NCBI GenBank assembly: GCA_028015205.1
Contig: CM051520.1
Location: 37,129,528 to 37,193,527, forward strand
Direction: 5' to 3'
Origin: Mytilisepta virgata
Lineage: Eukaryota; Mollusca; Bivalvia; Mytilida; Mytilidae
DNA: 64,000 nt
A program made the position numbers and the translations under genes. Shown piece by piece: positions 42,801 to 46,127 of the stretch. The notes below the pieces were generated by a model, which ran no database searches, was not told the origin of the DNA, and was given only the letters and a program-made list of their open reading frames with translations. Every line of letters starts with the position of its first letter. Positions within the stretch are counted from its first letter, which is position 1.

Positions 42801-45791
42801 AAAATAAACAAGTCAGTATGGATTTCCAAATAGATTGTTTGATTACGAATTAATAAAAAATCAATGTGAACCATAATACAAATCAAATGAAAAAGTGGAA
42901 CTCTTTTGAATTCGATTTATTTCACAAAATAAATCATTTTTATTTCTATCAAATGAAATTAAAAAATATATAATATTTAAAATATTTAGAGAAAATTCTG
43001 ATCGGTCCACAATCCTCCTTATAGCATAATCAGACATAAAACGTACATGTTACATATTCTTTAACTCTTAATGATGCGTGCCTGAGACTCTGTTCCAAAC
43101 TGGTATTGTTATTATACTTATACAATTCACTTGTTTGTAGTTGTTACATGTAACTTCAGCAACATTTACATGGTTATTTTATATACTATTTAAGAAATAA
43201 TTTATTTCTGTCATATTTTATTGTTATTTACATATGGGTAGGCATTATATTCATGAATATTTAACCCCGAGCGATAGCGAGGGGTTAAATCTCATGAATA
43301 TAATGCCTACCCATATGTAAATAACAATAAAATATGACAGAAATAAATTATTTCGATTCTAATAGGACATTACGGTAATTTTTATACTGGTAAATACGGT
43401 ATAGATGTGTGATTATCAAGTGGCTGTTCCAACTTCCCAGAATCCAACGACTCAATGATGTATTGATAAACAGAGTTCTGGGGTCTATAGTAATTAATAA
43501 TTTTGTAGTAACTGCCCTCATGTTCAACTTTAAGTCCAATTTTCAACGGCGTATTCCCTACAGCGGCCATTGCAGACGACAATTCTAATGTGCTTTTACG
43601 TGGGGGTATGCTGGAACAGCCACAACAATGTTGTGGAAAAGGTCACGGACATTGAAAATATCACATTTTAATATTACACATTTATGTTTTTAGCTTTAAG
43701 ATTATAAGATTAGGCTTTTATTCGACGCCGCAGTAACGCTTAAATTTTCATAAGAATATTGCTCAAATGAAAGTTATGTAGGAAATGTTGAATGGCATCA
43801 TTGCGCAAGTGCTAACTATATTTTATTGTTGTTTACGTATAGTTTTATTTATATAGCGAATGCAGGGCGTCATATTAGAATCACTTGTCATACATGTTTT
43901 TTTTTATATAAATGTAACTCAATCATATCTGTTTTGTACTGTAACTATGTCCCCCATGGGCCCATTAATTGGTTAATAATAAATATTCATCTTCTTCATA
44001 TACAGTACATTTAATAATAACAAAAATACTTTATTACAAAAAATCATGCTTAAAATGGTTAAAACACATTTATTTCATTCATATTAAGGTTATTTCGGTA
44101 ATATTATGGATTATATCGGTATCTTCATGGTTATTTCGGTAATTCAAGGCACTGCCTAGGAACTACCAAAAATTTACTTTAAAGATATTATTTCCCCAAA
44201 AACCAATATTTTATACCAAAAACAAGTTTAAAATAACATTAAGACAAGAGTGGACACACAAAAATGTTTCGCCTGTCGTGTATTTCTTATGAAAGTAAAT
44301 GCTATCAGACATATAACATACAATATTCGAAAAACAGACCAAAACACAAAAACTTAACTATTACCACTGAACCATGAAATGAGGTCAAGGTCAGATGACA
44401 CCTGCCAGTTGGACATGTACTTCTTACAATCCTTCCATACACCAAATATAGTAGACCTATTGCATACAGTATACGAAAAACAGGCCAAAACACAAAAACT
44501 GAATTATAACCACTGAACCATGAAAATGACATCAAAGTCAGATGACACCTGCCAGTTGGACATGTACACCTTACAACCCTTCCATACACCAAATATACTA
44601 GACCTATTGCTTATAGTATCTGAGATATGGACTTGACCACCAAAACTTAACCTTGATCACTGATCCTTGAAAAGGGGTCGAGGTCAATTGAAAACTGTCT
44701 GACGGGGATGAGGACCTTGTAAGGTACACACATACCAAATATAGTTATCCTATTACTCATAATAAGAGAGAAATTAACATTACAAAAAATCTTAACTTTT
44801 CTTTCAAGTAGTCACTGAACCATGAAAATGAGGTCAAGGTCAATGCACATATGACAGACGGAAACTTCGTAACATAAGGCATCTATATACAAAGTATAAA
44901 AAGCATCCAAGTCTTCCACCTTCTAAAATATAAAGCTTTTAAGAAGTTACTATCTCTATGTCGAGCTTTCTGCGACTAAAGTCGCAGGCTTGACAAAAAA
45001 TGTTACGAAAACATGAGAAAAAACTGTTTCAAGAATGTTTTATGAAAACATTTTCATTTACCCATTTTTTAGAAATGTTTTTTGAACATCTAAAAAAAAT
45101 GTTTTAATGGAACATTTTAAAAACATTTCTGTAACCATACAGAATCCCGCAAAAAAAACATTTAAAAAAAAATGTTTTCAAACCATTATAAAAAAAACGT
45201 TTTCAGAATAGTTTTGAAACATTCCTGTGCACGGGTTGAGGCTAATATTATTGTAGCTATGGTCAGAGACATATAAAACATATGTTTTATAAATTATATG
45301 TCTCTGCTATGGTTGAGCCTAGACCTAGTCCTATAATATATGCCTTCGCATTATATATTCACTATTTAACGTTTTCATGCTGATATTTTAATTTTTTTTT
45401 TTTACTCGGGTGGCACATTGATAATAAAAAAAAGAAGAAAAATAGCAAAATCAGTAAAAAGAAAATAGAAATAGAAAATAATGGACTATGGTTGAGCCCT
45501 GATTTTGAGGTAAAAATTGCTCTCATAATTACATAATTATTAGTAAAGGATATCTCAAAATATTAAATGTTTACCGCATTCTACAACTACATCCTCTTCT
45601 TCCTCGCGAATTACTTTGTAGAATATTATCGATGATTCGTTCTCCTCTGGAGTGTCGTTCAAATACTTTCCAAGTTGTCGTTCGTACAGTCCATCTTCGC
45701 TTTCTAAAAAATCATCGAAAACGGATTTGTCAGAAATGTCTAATGCTAAATTTACTTGTTTTGCAATCCATTCGAACCGGGGATCATCCAT
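685..45791 (-). CDS. DNAH10: Axonemal dynein heavy chain, DNAH10-like (5' part, 30 exons)
   Basis: Dynein heavy chains are microtubule motors. DNAH10 is the beta heavy chain of the two-headed inner arm I1/f of motile cilia, where it pairs with DNAH2. Thirty exons, listed one by one below, join in a single frame to give 1,991 residues: acidic N-terminus (1-177), DHC_N1 tail (about 180-865), a helical middle (866-1330), DHC_N2 linker (about 1330-1765, with [17 protein letters not shown] in exon 27) and the start of AAA1, ending [17 protein letters not shown]. The P-loop exon would come next and lies outside the window. Exon 30 ([31 protein letters not shown]) and exon 28 (AEGRVEDWM) point to DNAH10 rather than DNAH5, DNAH8 or DNAH2. 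Coding length is 5,973 nt over 45 kb. The start is the ATG at 45791 in a 217-nt first exon. The family is certain; the paralogue call rests on remembered motifs. Confidence 0.9.
1253..1522 (-). CDS. DNAH10: DNAH10-like exon 29
   Basis: Residues 1840-1930, phase 2 to 2. Acceptor CTTCAG, donor GTAAGA. Contains [22 protein letters not shown] in two adjacent blocks, and [22 protein letters not shown]. This links the linker to AAA1. Confidence 0.96.
1690..2095. repeat. Imperfect tandem repeat, about 160 bp period
   Basis: Two clear copies and a worn earlier one. Shared blocks are 'catgtaaaac', 'ttggattacctccct', 'gcaagcatcca' and 'cttgcttcatgcacat' (for example 1838 and 1998). It fills most of intron 28. 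Confidence 0.7.
2675..2901 (-). CDS. DNAH10: DNAH10-like exon 28 (end of linker)
   Basis: Residues 1765-1840, leaves in phase 2. Acceptor TCTATAG, donor GTTAGC. Translation [48 protein letters not shown]. The 'EGxVExWL' position reads EGRVEDWM, a feature I associate with DNAH10. Confidence 0.95.
3279..3512 (-). CDS. DNAH10: DNAH10-like exon 27 (linker core)
   Basis: Residues 1687-1764, 234 nt, phase 0 to 0. Acceptor TTTCAG, donor GTATTG. Contains [20 protein letters not shown] then [20 protein letters not shown], the most conserved linker sequence of all dyneins. Confidence 0.97.
4138..4260 (-). CDS. DNAH10: DNAH10-like exon 26 (linker)
   Basis: Residues 1646-1686, 123 nt, phase 0 to 0. Acceptor TTATAG, donor GTATGC. 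Translation [20 protein letters not shown] then [20 protein letters not shown], the 'WxxVQxxWxYLExIFxGxDI' motif. Confidence 0.97.
4791..5024 (-). CDS. DNAH10: DNAH10-like exon 25 (linker)
   Basis: Residues 1568-1645, 234 nt, phase 0 to 0. Acceptor GTCTAG, donor GTAAGT. Contains [20 protein letters not shown] and [20 protein letters not shown], the conserved 'ixxLxDNxxxLQxMxxSRxxxPF' region. Confidence 0.96.
5606..5762 (-). CDS. DNAH10: DNAH10-like exon 24 (linker)
   Basis: Residues 1515-1567, phase 2 to 0. Acceptor TTTACAG, donor GTATGT. Translation [20 protein letters not shown], the invariant 'RHWxxLMxxTG' motif. Confidence 0.96.
6051..6262 (-). CDS. DNAH10: DNAH10-like exon 23 (linker)
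   Basis: Residues 1445-1515, leaves in phase 2. Acceptor ATTGCAG, donor GTACAT. Translation [40 protein letters not shown] and [18 protein letters not shown], typical linker sequence. Confidence 0.95.
6903..7081 (-). CDS. DNAH10: DNAH10-like exon 22 (start of DHC_N2 linker)
   Basis: Residues 1385-1444, phase 1 to 0. Acceptor TTCACAG, donor GTATGA. Translation [20 protein letters not shown], then [20 protein letters not shown], the invariant 'LFxLPxxxYPxLxxI' linker motif. Confidence 0.95.
7416..7518 (-). CDS. DNAH10: DNAH10-like exon 21
   Basis: Residues 1351-1385, phase 0 to 1. Acceptor TTTTTCAG, donor GTAGAC. Translation [20 protein letters not shown] then [14 protein letters not shown]; the 'GPG' loop leads into the linker. 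Confidence 0.92.
8234..8350 (-). CDS. DNAH10: DNAH10-like exon 20
   Basis: Residues 1312-1350, 117 nt, phase 0 to 0. Acceptor TCTACAG, donor GTCAGT. Translation [20 protein letters not shown] then FNVKKKFTE. Confidence 0.92.
8941..9099 (-). CDS. DNAH10: DNAH10-like exon 19
   Basis: Residues 1259-1311, 159 nt, phase 0 to 0. Acceptor TATTTCAG, donor GTAAAT. Translation includes [20 protein letters not shown] and [20 protein letters not shown], a conserved region just before the linker. Confidence 0.93.
9160..9500. repeat. Two-copy 139-bp tandem with a GC hairpin end
   Basis: The block starting 'acaagaggactgtagtggtg' occurs near 9220 and again near 9359. The right end has ATGCCCC pairing with GGGGCAT across a short loop (about 9460-9488). 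The layout is like the hairpin-capped arrays elsewhere in the window. Confidence 0.6.
9785..9920. repeat. Short tandem repeat with 'gccacccagcca'
   Basis: Three imperfect units of about 45-55 bp with 'gccacccagcca' and 'aagtaatagct'. In intron 18, in an otherwise AT-rich surrounding. Confidence 0.6.
10100..10354 (-). CDS. DNAH10: DNAH10-like exon 18
   Basis: Residues 1174-1258, 255 nt, phase 0 to 0. Acceptor TTTGCAG, donor GTAAGC. Translation [20 protein letters not shown], then [20 protein letters not shown]. Confidence 0.93.
10516..10800. repeat. Fragment of the 'gaggctc' interspersed repeat family
   Basis: Begins 'agaggctcccaggaccctgtatcac', which resembles the heads at 20091, 36864 and 63183. 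Internal text about 'ttgaaagaggac' and 'ccagagagaccc' also matches 35.8-36.2 kb. No tail hairpin is present, so this looks truncated. In intron 17. Confidence 0.5.
10975..11206 (-). CDS. DNAH10: DNAH10-like exon 17
   Basis: Residues 1096-1173, phase 2 to 0. Acceptor TTTGAAG, donor GTTAGT. Contains [17 protein letters not shown] and [20 protein letters not shown], then [19 protein letters not shown] (the 'YLxxWxxYxxIW' motif). Confidence 0.95.
11989..12832. mobile_element. TIR element, about 0.84 kb, TA-flanked
   Basis: Left end TACCGTACTTACTCTATTTA and the reverse complement of the right end TACCGTAATAACCCTAATTA agree at most positions. The block AAGGAAAATTG recurs at matching depth in both arms. 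Both ends abut TA, as expected for Tc1/mariner-like or related MITEs. No transposase reading frame is seen. Fills half of intron 16. Confidence 0.55.
12946..13106 (-). CDS. DNAH10: DNAH10-like exon 16
   Basis: Residues 1043-1096, leaves in phase 2. Acceptor TTTTCAG, donor GTAGGT. Translation [20 protein letters not shown], then [20 protein letters not shown], matching the 'AxLxxPxIxLxPxxxEV' motif of dynein stalk-side tails. Confidence 0.92.
13580..13768 (-). CDS. DNAH10: DNAH10-like exon 15
   Basis: Residues 980-1042, 189 nt, phase 0 to 0. Acceptor TTTGTAG, donor GTACTATA, a weak donor. Translation [20 protein letters not shown], then KMEGLVVHT and [15 protein letters not shown], typical of axonemal heavy chains. 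Confidence 0.9.
13864..14039. mobile_element. 176-bp MITE with TA target-site duplication
   Basis: The left end CAGTTAAACCAG and the reverse-complemented right end CAGTCAAACCTG form imperfect terminal repeats that continue into AAAGTGCA on both sides. The element is flanked by TA at 13862-13863 and 14040-14041. This fits a non-autonomous Tc1/mariner-type element. In intron 14. Confidence 0.75.
14080..14200. repeat. Three-copy 38-bp tandem repeat
   Basis: Units contain 'cgttagggatttaatctttt' and 'gtaagtaca' at about 14083, 14121 and 14158. The middle unit is the most diverged. Confidence 0.65.
14495..14835. repeat. Minisatellite, about 48 bp x 7
   Basis: The anchor 'ttgacaaccgtctttgtca' recurs at about 14500, 14551, 14598, 14651, 14699, 14744 and 14791. 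Because the period is close to 48 it keeps a plus-strand frame open; this frame is a by-product of periodicity, not a gene. In intron 14. Confidence 0.85.
15072..15212 (-). CDS. DNAH10: DNAH10-like exon 14
   Basis: Residues 933-979, 141 nt, phase 0 to 0. Acceptor CTCTCAG, donor GTAAGA. Translation [20 protein letters not shown] through [15 protein letters not shown]. Confidence 0.9.
15213..16615. other. Dynein introns 13 and 12 (with exon 13 between), nothing recognised
   Basis: Intron 13 (15213-15472) and intron 12 (15587-16615) are AT-rich without clear repeats. The open frame extending exon 12 leftward runs into intron sequence past a good GTAAGT donor. Confidence 0.55.
15473..15586 (-). 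CDS. DNAH10: DNAH10-like exon 13
   Basis: Residues 895-932, phase 0 to 0. Acceptor TTCACAG, donor GTAAGT. Translation includes [20 protein letters not shown], the conserved 'PGxxxLxWxSxxI' segment. Confidence 0.93.
16616..16702 (-). CDS. DNAH10: DNAH10-like exon 12
   Basis: Residues 866-894, 87 nt, phase 0 to 0. Acceptor TTTACAG, donor GTAAGT. Translation [20 protein letters not shown] followed by LLGSLDQAE; continues the helical stalk after DHC_N1. Confidence 0.92.
16772..17560. repeat. 'gaggct' repeat family copy with inner duplication
   Basis: Head 'agaggctaagctgagcctgt' forms a short GGCT/AGCC hairpin. Inside, blocks such as 'ttcctgagcaaa' and 'accatggaaactttgagcag' occur twice, then 'cagaggggaag' and 'aagtgatgac' near the end, as in the copies at 20 kb and 36 kb. 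In intron 11. Confidence 0.55.
18144..18265 (-). CDS. DNAH10: DNAH10-like exon 11 (end of DHC_N1)
   Basis: Residues 825-865, phase 1 to 0. Acceptor TGAACAG, donor GTAAAC. Translation [20 protein letters not shown] and [19 protein letters not shown], the strongly conserved 'NFDPxLxExIxExxxLxxLG' motif that closes the dynein tail domain. Confidence 0.95.
18485..18598 (-). mobile_element. tRNA-derived SINE (head region)
   Basis: On the minus strand the sequence has GGTGGCAGAGTGGTCTAGG (tRNA A box) and GTGAGTTCGAATCTC (B box), spaced as in a tRNA with a long variable arm, so a Leu/Ser-like ancestor is likely. The ends do not form an acceptor stem, so this is not a working tRNA gene. The body probably continues toward 18370. 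In intron 10 next to exon 11. Confidence 0.7.
18774..19085. repeat. Two-copy tandem duplication, 158-bp period
   Basis: 'tattcacatttctcagaaat' starts near 18773 and 18931. The two copies share nearly all of 'gccatgagtaacaataatgc' and 'cttcactgataaaca'. The high identity suggests a recent duplication. Confidence 0.85.
20091..21296. repeat. Complete 'gaggctc' family element with two 491-bp units
   Basis: Head hairpin GAGGCTCccaaaGAGCCT at 20094. The unit beginning 'gaccgattcatctgaaaatt' appears at 20468 and 20959. The right end runs through 'gacggacgacggacgcc', 'aagtgatggcaaaagctcac' and the small hairpin GTCCttttaGGAC. This head / core / microsatellite / tail order recurs elsewhere in the window. 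In intron 10. Confidence 0.7.
21371..21462. repeat. Perfect 46-bp tandem duplication
   Basis: 'tctcgattttactgcaaaat' and the 26 bases after it are repeated without a mismatch, starting at 21371 and 21417. Confidence 0.9.
22596..23135. mobile_element. 540-bp non-autonomous DNA transposon, 8-bp TSD
   Basis: The left end GGCGCAGGACATTTTCGCGGA and the reverse complement of the right end GGCGCAGGACATTTTAGCGGA differ at one position. Directly outside lies AACTATGA on both sides (22588-22595 and 23136-23143). An 8-bp duplication is typical of the hAT superfamily. The left half contains about three repeats of 'gcggaagatttaaagga'. No coding capacity is seen. In intron 10. Confidence 0.8.
23144..24743. 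other. Rest of dynein intron 10, nothing recognised
   Basis: AT-rich sequence. A plus-strand open frame at 24017-24244 has no recognisable motif and no splice context; I do not call it a gene. Confidence 0.5.
24744..24903 (-). CDS. DNAH10: DNAH10-like exon 10 (DHC_N1)
   Basis: Residues 772-825, leaves in phase 1. Acceptor AAATCAG, donor GTAAAA. Translation [20 protein letters not shown] then [20 protein letters not shown]. It is followed by a 6.5-kb intron. Confidence 0.9.
24904..26261. other. Dynein introns 9 and 8 (with exon 9 between), nothing recognised
   Basis: Intron 9 (24904-25525) and intron 8 (25703-26261) show only AT-rich sequence and homopolymer runs. Confidence 0.5.
25526..25702 (-). 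CDS. DNAH10: DNAH10-like exon 9 (DHC_N1)
   Basis: Residues 713-771, phase 0 to 0. Acceptor TTTTAAG, donor GTAAGT after HEGLH. Contains [20 protein letters not shown], the classic 'NxPPVxGxIxWxRxLFxRI' tail motif. I preferred GTAAGT over a weaker GT 33 nt downstream because phase and the next exon then fit. Confidence 0.94.
26262..26510 (-). CDS. DNAH10: DNAH10-like exon 8 (DHC_N1; duplicated acceptor)
   Basis: Residues 630-712, 249 nt, phase 0 to 0. Acceptor TTTTACAG, donor GTATTT. It begins [20 protein letters not shown] and contains [13 protein letters not shown]. An imperfect copy of the acceptor plus the first eight codons lies 51 nt upstream and is in frame (see separate entry), so the true 5' edge could vary. 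Confidence 0.92.
26511..26561 (-). other. Duplicated in-frame 3' splice site upstream of exon 8
   Basis: A second AG acceptor (CTGTTACAG) sits 51 nt before the exon 8 acceptor, followed by VSFNPFVDV, a near copy of the true exon start VTFDPFVDK. The extra 17 codons have no stop, so use of this site would add 17 residues in frame. It looks like a tandem duplication across the intron-exon edge. Which site is used cannot be read from DNA; the conserved protein start favours the downstream one. Confidence 0.6.
26625..27150. repeat. Tandem repeat, about 143-bp period, x3, plus 42-bp duplication
   Basis: 'taatatgattgtagg' recurs near 26700, 26844 and 26986 with 'gaactgaactcggac', 'ataaaacttaac' and 'gtaggtcagagtgacctaat' in each unit. 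Near 27064-27147 'cttatgtcacattgtca' is duplicated. The same family is found at 41.1-41.4 kb. In intron 7. Confidence 0.8.
27575..27691 (-). CDS. DNAH10: DNAH10-like exon 7 (DHC_N1)
   Basis: Residues 591-629, 117 nt, phase 0 to 0. Acceptor TTTAAG, donor GTAAGT. Translation [20 protein letters not shown] then [19 protein letters not shown], the usual 'PELxAVTGDPxxID' stretch of dynein tails. Confidence 0.93.
28125..28323 (-). CDS. DNAH10: DNAH10-like exon 6 (DHC_N1)
   Basis: Residues 524-590. Acceptor TTGACAG, donor GTAAAAG, phase 2 to 0. Translation [20 protein letters not shown] through [20 protein letters not shown], an amphipathic helical tail segment. Confidence 0.93.
28408..29339. mobile_element. 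Fold-back element with arms of about 210 bp
   Basis: The left arm runs from CCAGTC through 'accccaaatatacacag', 'acttgagga' and 'gggagataaccctgcaaa'. The right arm, read in reverse complement, gives CCAGTC, 'gccccaaatatacaca', 'acttgaggaaa' and 'ggggagataactctgcaaa' in the same order. Arm identity looks like 75-80% with small gaps. The middle has no reading frame. It occupies most of intron 5. Confidence 0.75.
29578..30386 (-). CDS. DNAH10: DNAH10-like exon 5 (DHC_N1 tail)
   Basis: Residues 255-524; at 809 nt the largest exon. Acceptor GTTACAG, donor GTATGT, leaves in phase 2. It begins [14 protein letters not shown] and carries the typical tail motifs [18 protein letters not shown] and [20 protein letters not shown]. 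This is the beginning of the DHC_N1 domain, the part that dimerises with the partner heavy chain and binds intermediate chains. Confidence 0.95.
30734..31018 (-). pseudogene. LINE ORF2 C-terminal fragment
   Basis: [20 protein letters not shown], the Cys-x2-Cys...His...Cys motif common at the C-terminus of animal LINE proteins, followed by [14 protein letters not shown]. It ends at a TAA about 130 nt before the 3' tail repeat. Separated from the RT core by stops and frameshifts. Confidence 0.8.
31844..32215 (-). pseudogene. LINE reverse transcriptase fragment (finger/palm)
   Basis: Open stretch with [17 protein letters not shown] and [12 protein letters not shown], the conserved motifs before the catalytic FADD. 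The next conserved segment lies about 80 nt further in another frame, so a frameshift separates them. Function is lost. Confidence 0.85.
32661..32794. mobile_element. 134-bp MITE with inverted ends
   Basis: Left end GGCCTGGGCGCCATAAAG and reverse-complemented right end GGCCCTGGCACCATAAAAG match closely. No reading frame inside; no clear target duplication. In intron 4. Confidence 0.65.
32795..34131. other. Rest of dynein intron 4; one unexplained open frame
   Basis: A minus-strand open frame at 33355-33663 ([35 protein letters not shown]) has a balanced composition for this AT-rich window but starts at TTG, not ATG. The dynein phases need no exon here. I cannot assign it. Confidence 0.35.
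34132..34362 (-). CDS. DNAH10: DNAH10-like exon 4
   Basis: Residues 178-254, phase 0 at both ends. Acceptor TTTGCAG, donor GTAAAT. Contains [20 protein letters not shown] and ends MLEQVISQ, which matches the start of the conserved N-terminal region of DNAH10-type chains. Confidence 0.9.
34363..35810. other. Part of dynein intron 3, nothing recognised
   Basis: AT-rich sequence without clear repeats or coding signal. Confidence 0.5.
35815..36227. repeat. 'gaggctc' family copy, right-end part
   Basis: Starts near 'gaatattttaaaaacaaagcc' and ends 'aagtgatggcaattactcac', then the hairpin GGACttttGGTCC and 'aggtgagcta'. The tail is as in the 20-kb copy. No 'gaggctc' head is present. In intron 3. 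Confidence 0.6.
36473..36630 (-). CDS. DNAH10: DNAH10-like exon 3 (Lys/Glu-rich)
   Basis: Residues 125-177. Acceptor CTGAAAG, donor GTAAAG. It starts with a basic stretch ([11 protein letters not shown]), then an almost uninterrupted Glu/Lys run. It brings the frame to phase 0 ahead of the conserved tail exons. Low complexity makes homology hard to judge, but splice sites and phase agree on both sides. Confidence 0.78.
36864..37870. repeat. 'gaggctc' family copy with about 160-bp tandem core
   Basis: Head 'atagaggctcccccagatct'. About five units share 'agaagatcttaaagtgaatt' (near 37096, 37251, 37419, 37576, 37733), 'ggccatcttgg' and 'ctgaaagagga'. The tail is missing or worn. In intron 2. 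Confidence 0.65.
38065..38792. repeat. Hairpin-capped tandem element F (about 170 bp x 3.5)
   Basis: Head palindrome GTGAGCACGCTCAC at 38065-38078. The core units with 'ggggcgtaactcctagaaaa' start at 38242, 38413 and 38581 and are over 95% alike. Then comes a short 'gactgacggacagatgg' stretch, and a tail at 38757-38792 in which ATTATAC pairs with GTATAAT and GCAAC with GTTGC. In intron 2. Confidence 0.8.
38914..39948. repeat. Hairpin-capped tandem element C (about 191 bp x 4)
   Basis: Head is the perfect palindrome GGGTTCCGCGGAACCC (38914-38929) followed by 'agtgtctcgcctac'. Core units with 'gtttaagaaagttattaaaa' start near 39251, 39441, 39633 and 39825. The tail has 'tatgtctcgc' and the hairpin TTCGACaaaaGTCGAA (39924-39939). 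In intron 2. Confidence 0.8.
39949..40636. other. End of dynein intron 2, nothing recognised
   Basis: AT-rich sequence between repeat element C and exon 2. Confidence 0.5.
40637..40792 (-). CDS. DNAH10: DNAH10-like exon 2 (acidic linker)
   Basis: Residues 73-124. Acceptor TTACAG, donor GTATAT. The translation is rich in Glu, Asp, Gly and Pro ([20 protein letters not shown]) and has no folded-domain look. It enters and leaves in phase 1 (156 nt), so it can be skipped without a frame change. The neighbouring phases fit exactly. Confidence 0.8.
41140..41400. repeat. Second copy of the 143-bp tandem family
   Basis: Two units with 'agtaatatgattgtagg' at 41176 and 41322. 'gaactgaactcagatg' and 'gtaagagtgacctaattttg' match the array at 26.6-27.05 kb. 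In intron 1. Confidence 0.75.
41461..41960. repeat. Possible element with 'attcgtgg' ends
   Basis: 'ttttcgtggatagag' and 'cgtaaattcgtggc' at the left, and 'aaattcgtggtttactggg' with 'catgaaaaccacgaaaatt' at the right, give short direct and inverted matches. The structure is suggestive only. Confidence 0.35.
43195..43353. repeat. 159-bp near-perfect hairpin
   Basis: The left arm from AAATAATTTATTTCTGTC to TTAACCCC pairs with the right arm GGGGTTAA to GACAGAAATAAATTATTT, with a 12-base loop 'gagcgatagcga'. Arms are about 74 bp with only one small mismatch near the loop. It lies in the middle of the 1.47-kb TIR element. Confidence 0.9.
43382..43570 (-). CDS. Small open frame inside the TIR element (unassigned)
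   Basis: ATG at 43570, 62 codons, beginning [20 protein letters not shown] and ending before TAA at 43384. Composition is protein-like (charged and aromatic residues well spread) and the region is less AT-rich than its surroundings. I recognise no family. It could be a captured exon, an element-borne peptide, or chance. The dynein reading does not need it. Confidence 0.25.
   Translation of the reverse strand: MAAVGNTPLKIGLKVEHEGSYYKIINYYRPQNSVYQYIIESLDSGKLEQPLDNHTSIPYLPV
44264..44994. repeat. Hairpin-capped tandem element D
   Basis: Head 'tgtttcgcctgtcgtg'. Core of two 144-bp units ('ctgccagttggacatgtac' at 44403 and 44547) and weaker ones ('ccatgaaaatgaggtcaagg'). Tail 'atgtcgagctttc' with the hairpin TGCGACTaaAGTCGCA (44971-44986). 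The tail is closely related to that of element C. In intron 1. Confidence 0.75.
45000..45235. repeat. Repeats of AACATTTT / AAAATGTT
   Basis: About a dozen copies of 'aatgtttt' and 'aacatttt' in both directions within 235 bp, able to form many short hairpins. It lies between element D and exon 1. Confidence 0.7.
45575..45791 (-). CDS. DNAH10: DNAH10-like exon 1 (start codon)
   Basis: Residues 1-72. The ATG is at 45789-45791 and the protein begins [20 protein letters not shown]. The exon ends in phase 1 at a GTAAACA donor. The last residues before the junction are acidic and hydrophobic ([10 protein letters not shown]). The 5' UTR and transcription start could not be placed. Confidence 0.85.
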
Positions 45792-46127
45792 TTTATTCTA
45801 GCTGAAGTTCATATTAGTTATACACAAAGTCAAATGTTTCGAGCGCCTGTTGTTTTCGTCCACTTACGCTCTGTATACAGAAATGCGCATAAAATAGTTA
45901 CTAACTTTGCTACTGGTTTCTTTTACAAAATCATATTTTAAGATATACCAATATACTATTCCGAATTCCGTGAATATATCTTTAGTTTTATTATCAAATG
46001 TTCAATATATGTTGACTTCTGAAAAGAAAAAGAAAATATGTAGTAATTCAGAGAGACTTAGAACTACTTTGTCATCAGCCATATTGTTTCTTTTCGTTGT
46101 TGTGGTGATCGGGACCTGTGCGCACTA
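45792..46127. promoter_or_regulatory. Likely promoter side of the DNAH10-like gene
   Basis: 336 bp between the dynein ATG and the TIR element. Motile-cilia genes are usually driven by RFX and FOXJ1; I looked for an X-box (GTTRCC...GGYAAC type) and saw no convincing one. The call rests on position alone. Confidence 0.35.

Larger units (their letters stand above)
42686..44155. mobile_element. TIR element of about 1.47 kb in dynein intron 1
   Basis: The left end (GAATTACCGAAATAACC, then TATGAATGAAATAAATGTGT, 42693-42734) is repeated in reverse complement at the right (44062-44147). The right arm carries an extra 42-bp insertion with a second ATTACCGAAATAACC. Inside are a 159-bp perfect-looking hairpin and a short open frame. 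No transposase motif is seen. The target duplication could not be fixed. Confidence 0.65.

Noticed and set aside
45792..46127. RFX X-box in the dynein promoter
   Set aside because: Candidates near 45896 and 46095 keep only half of the motif; not enough to call.
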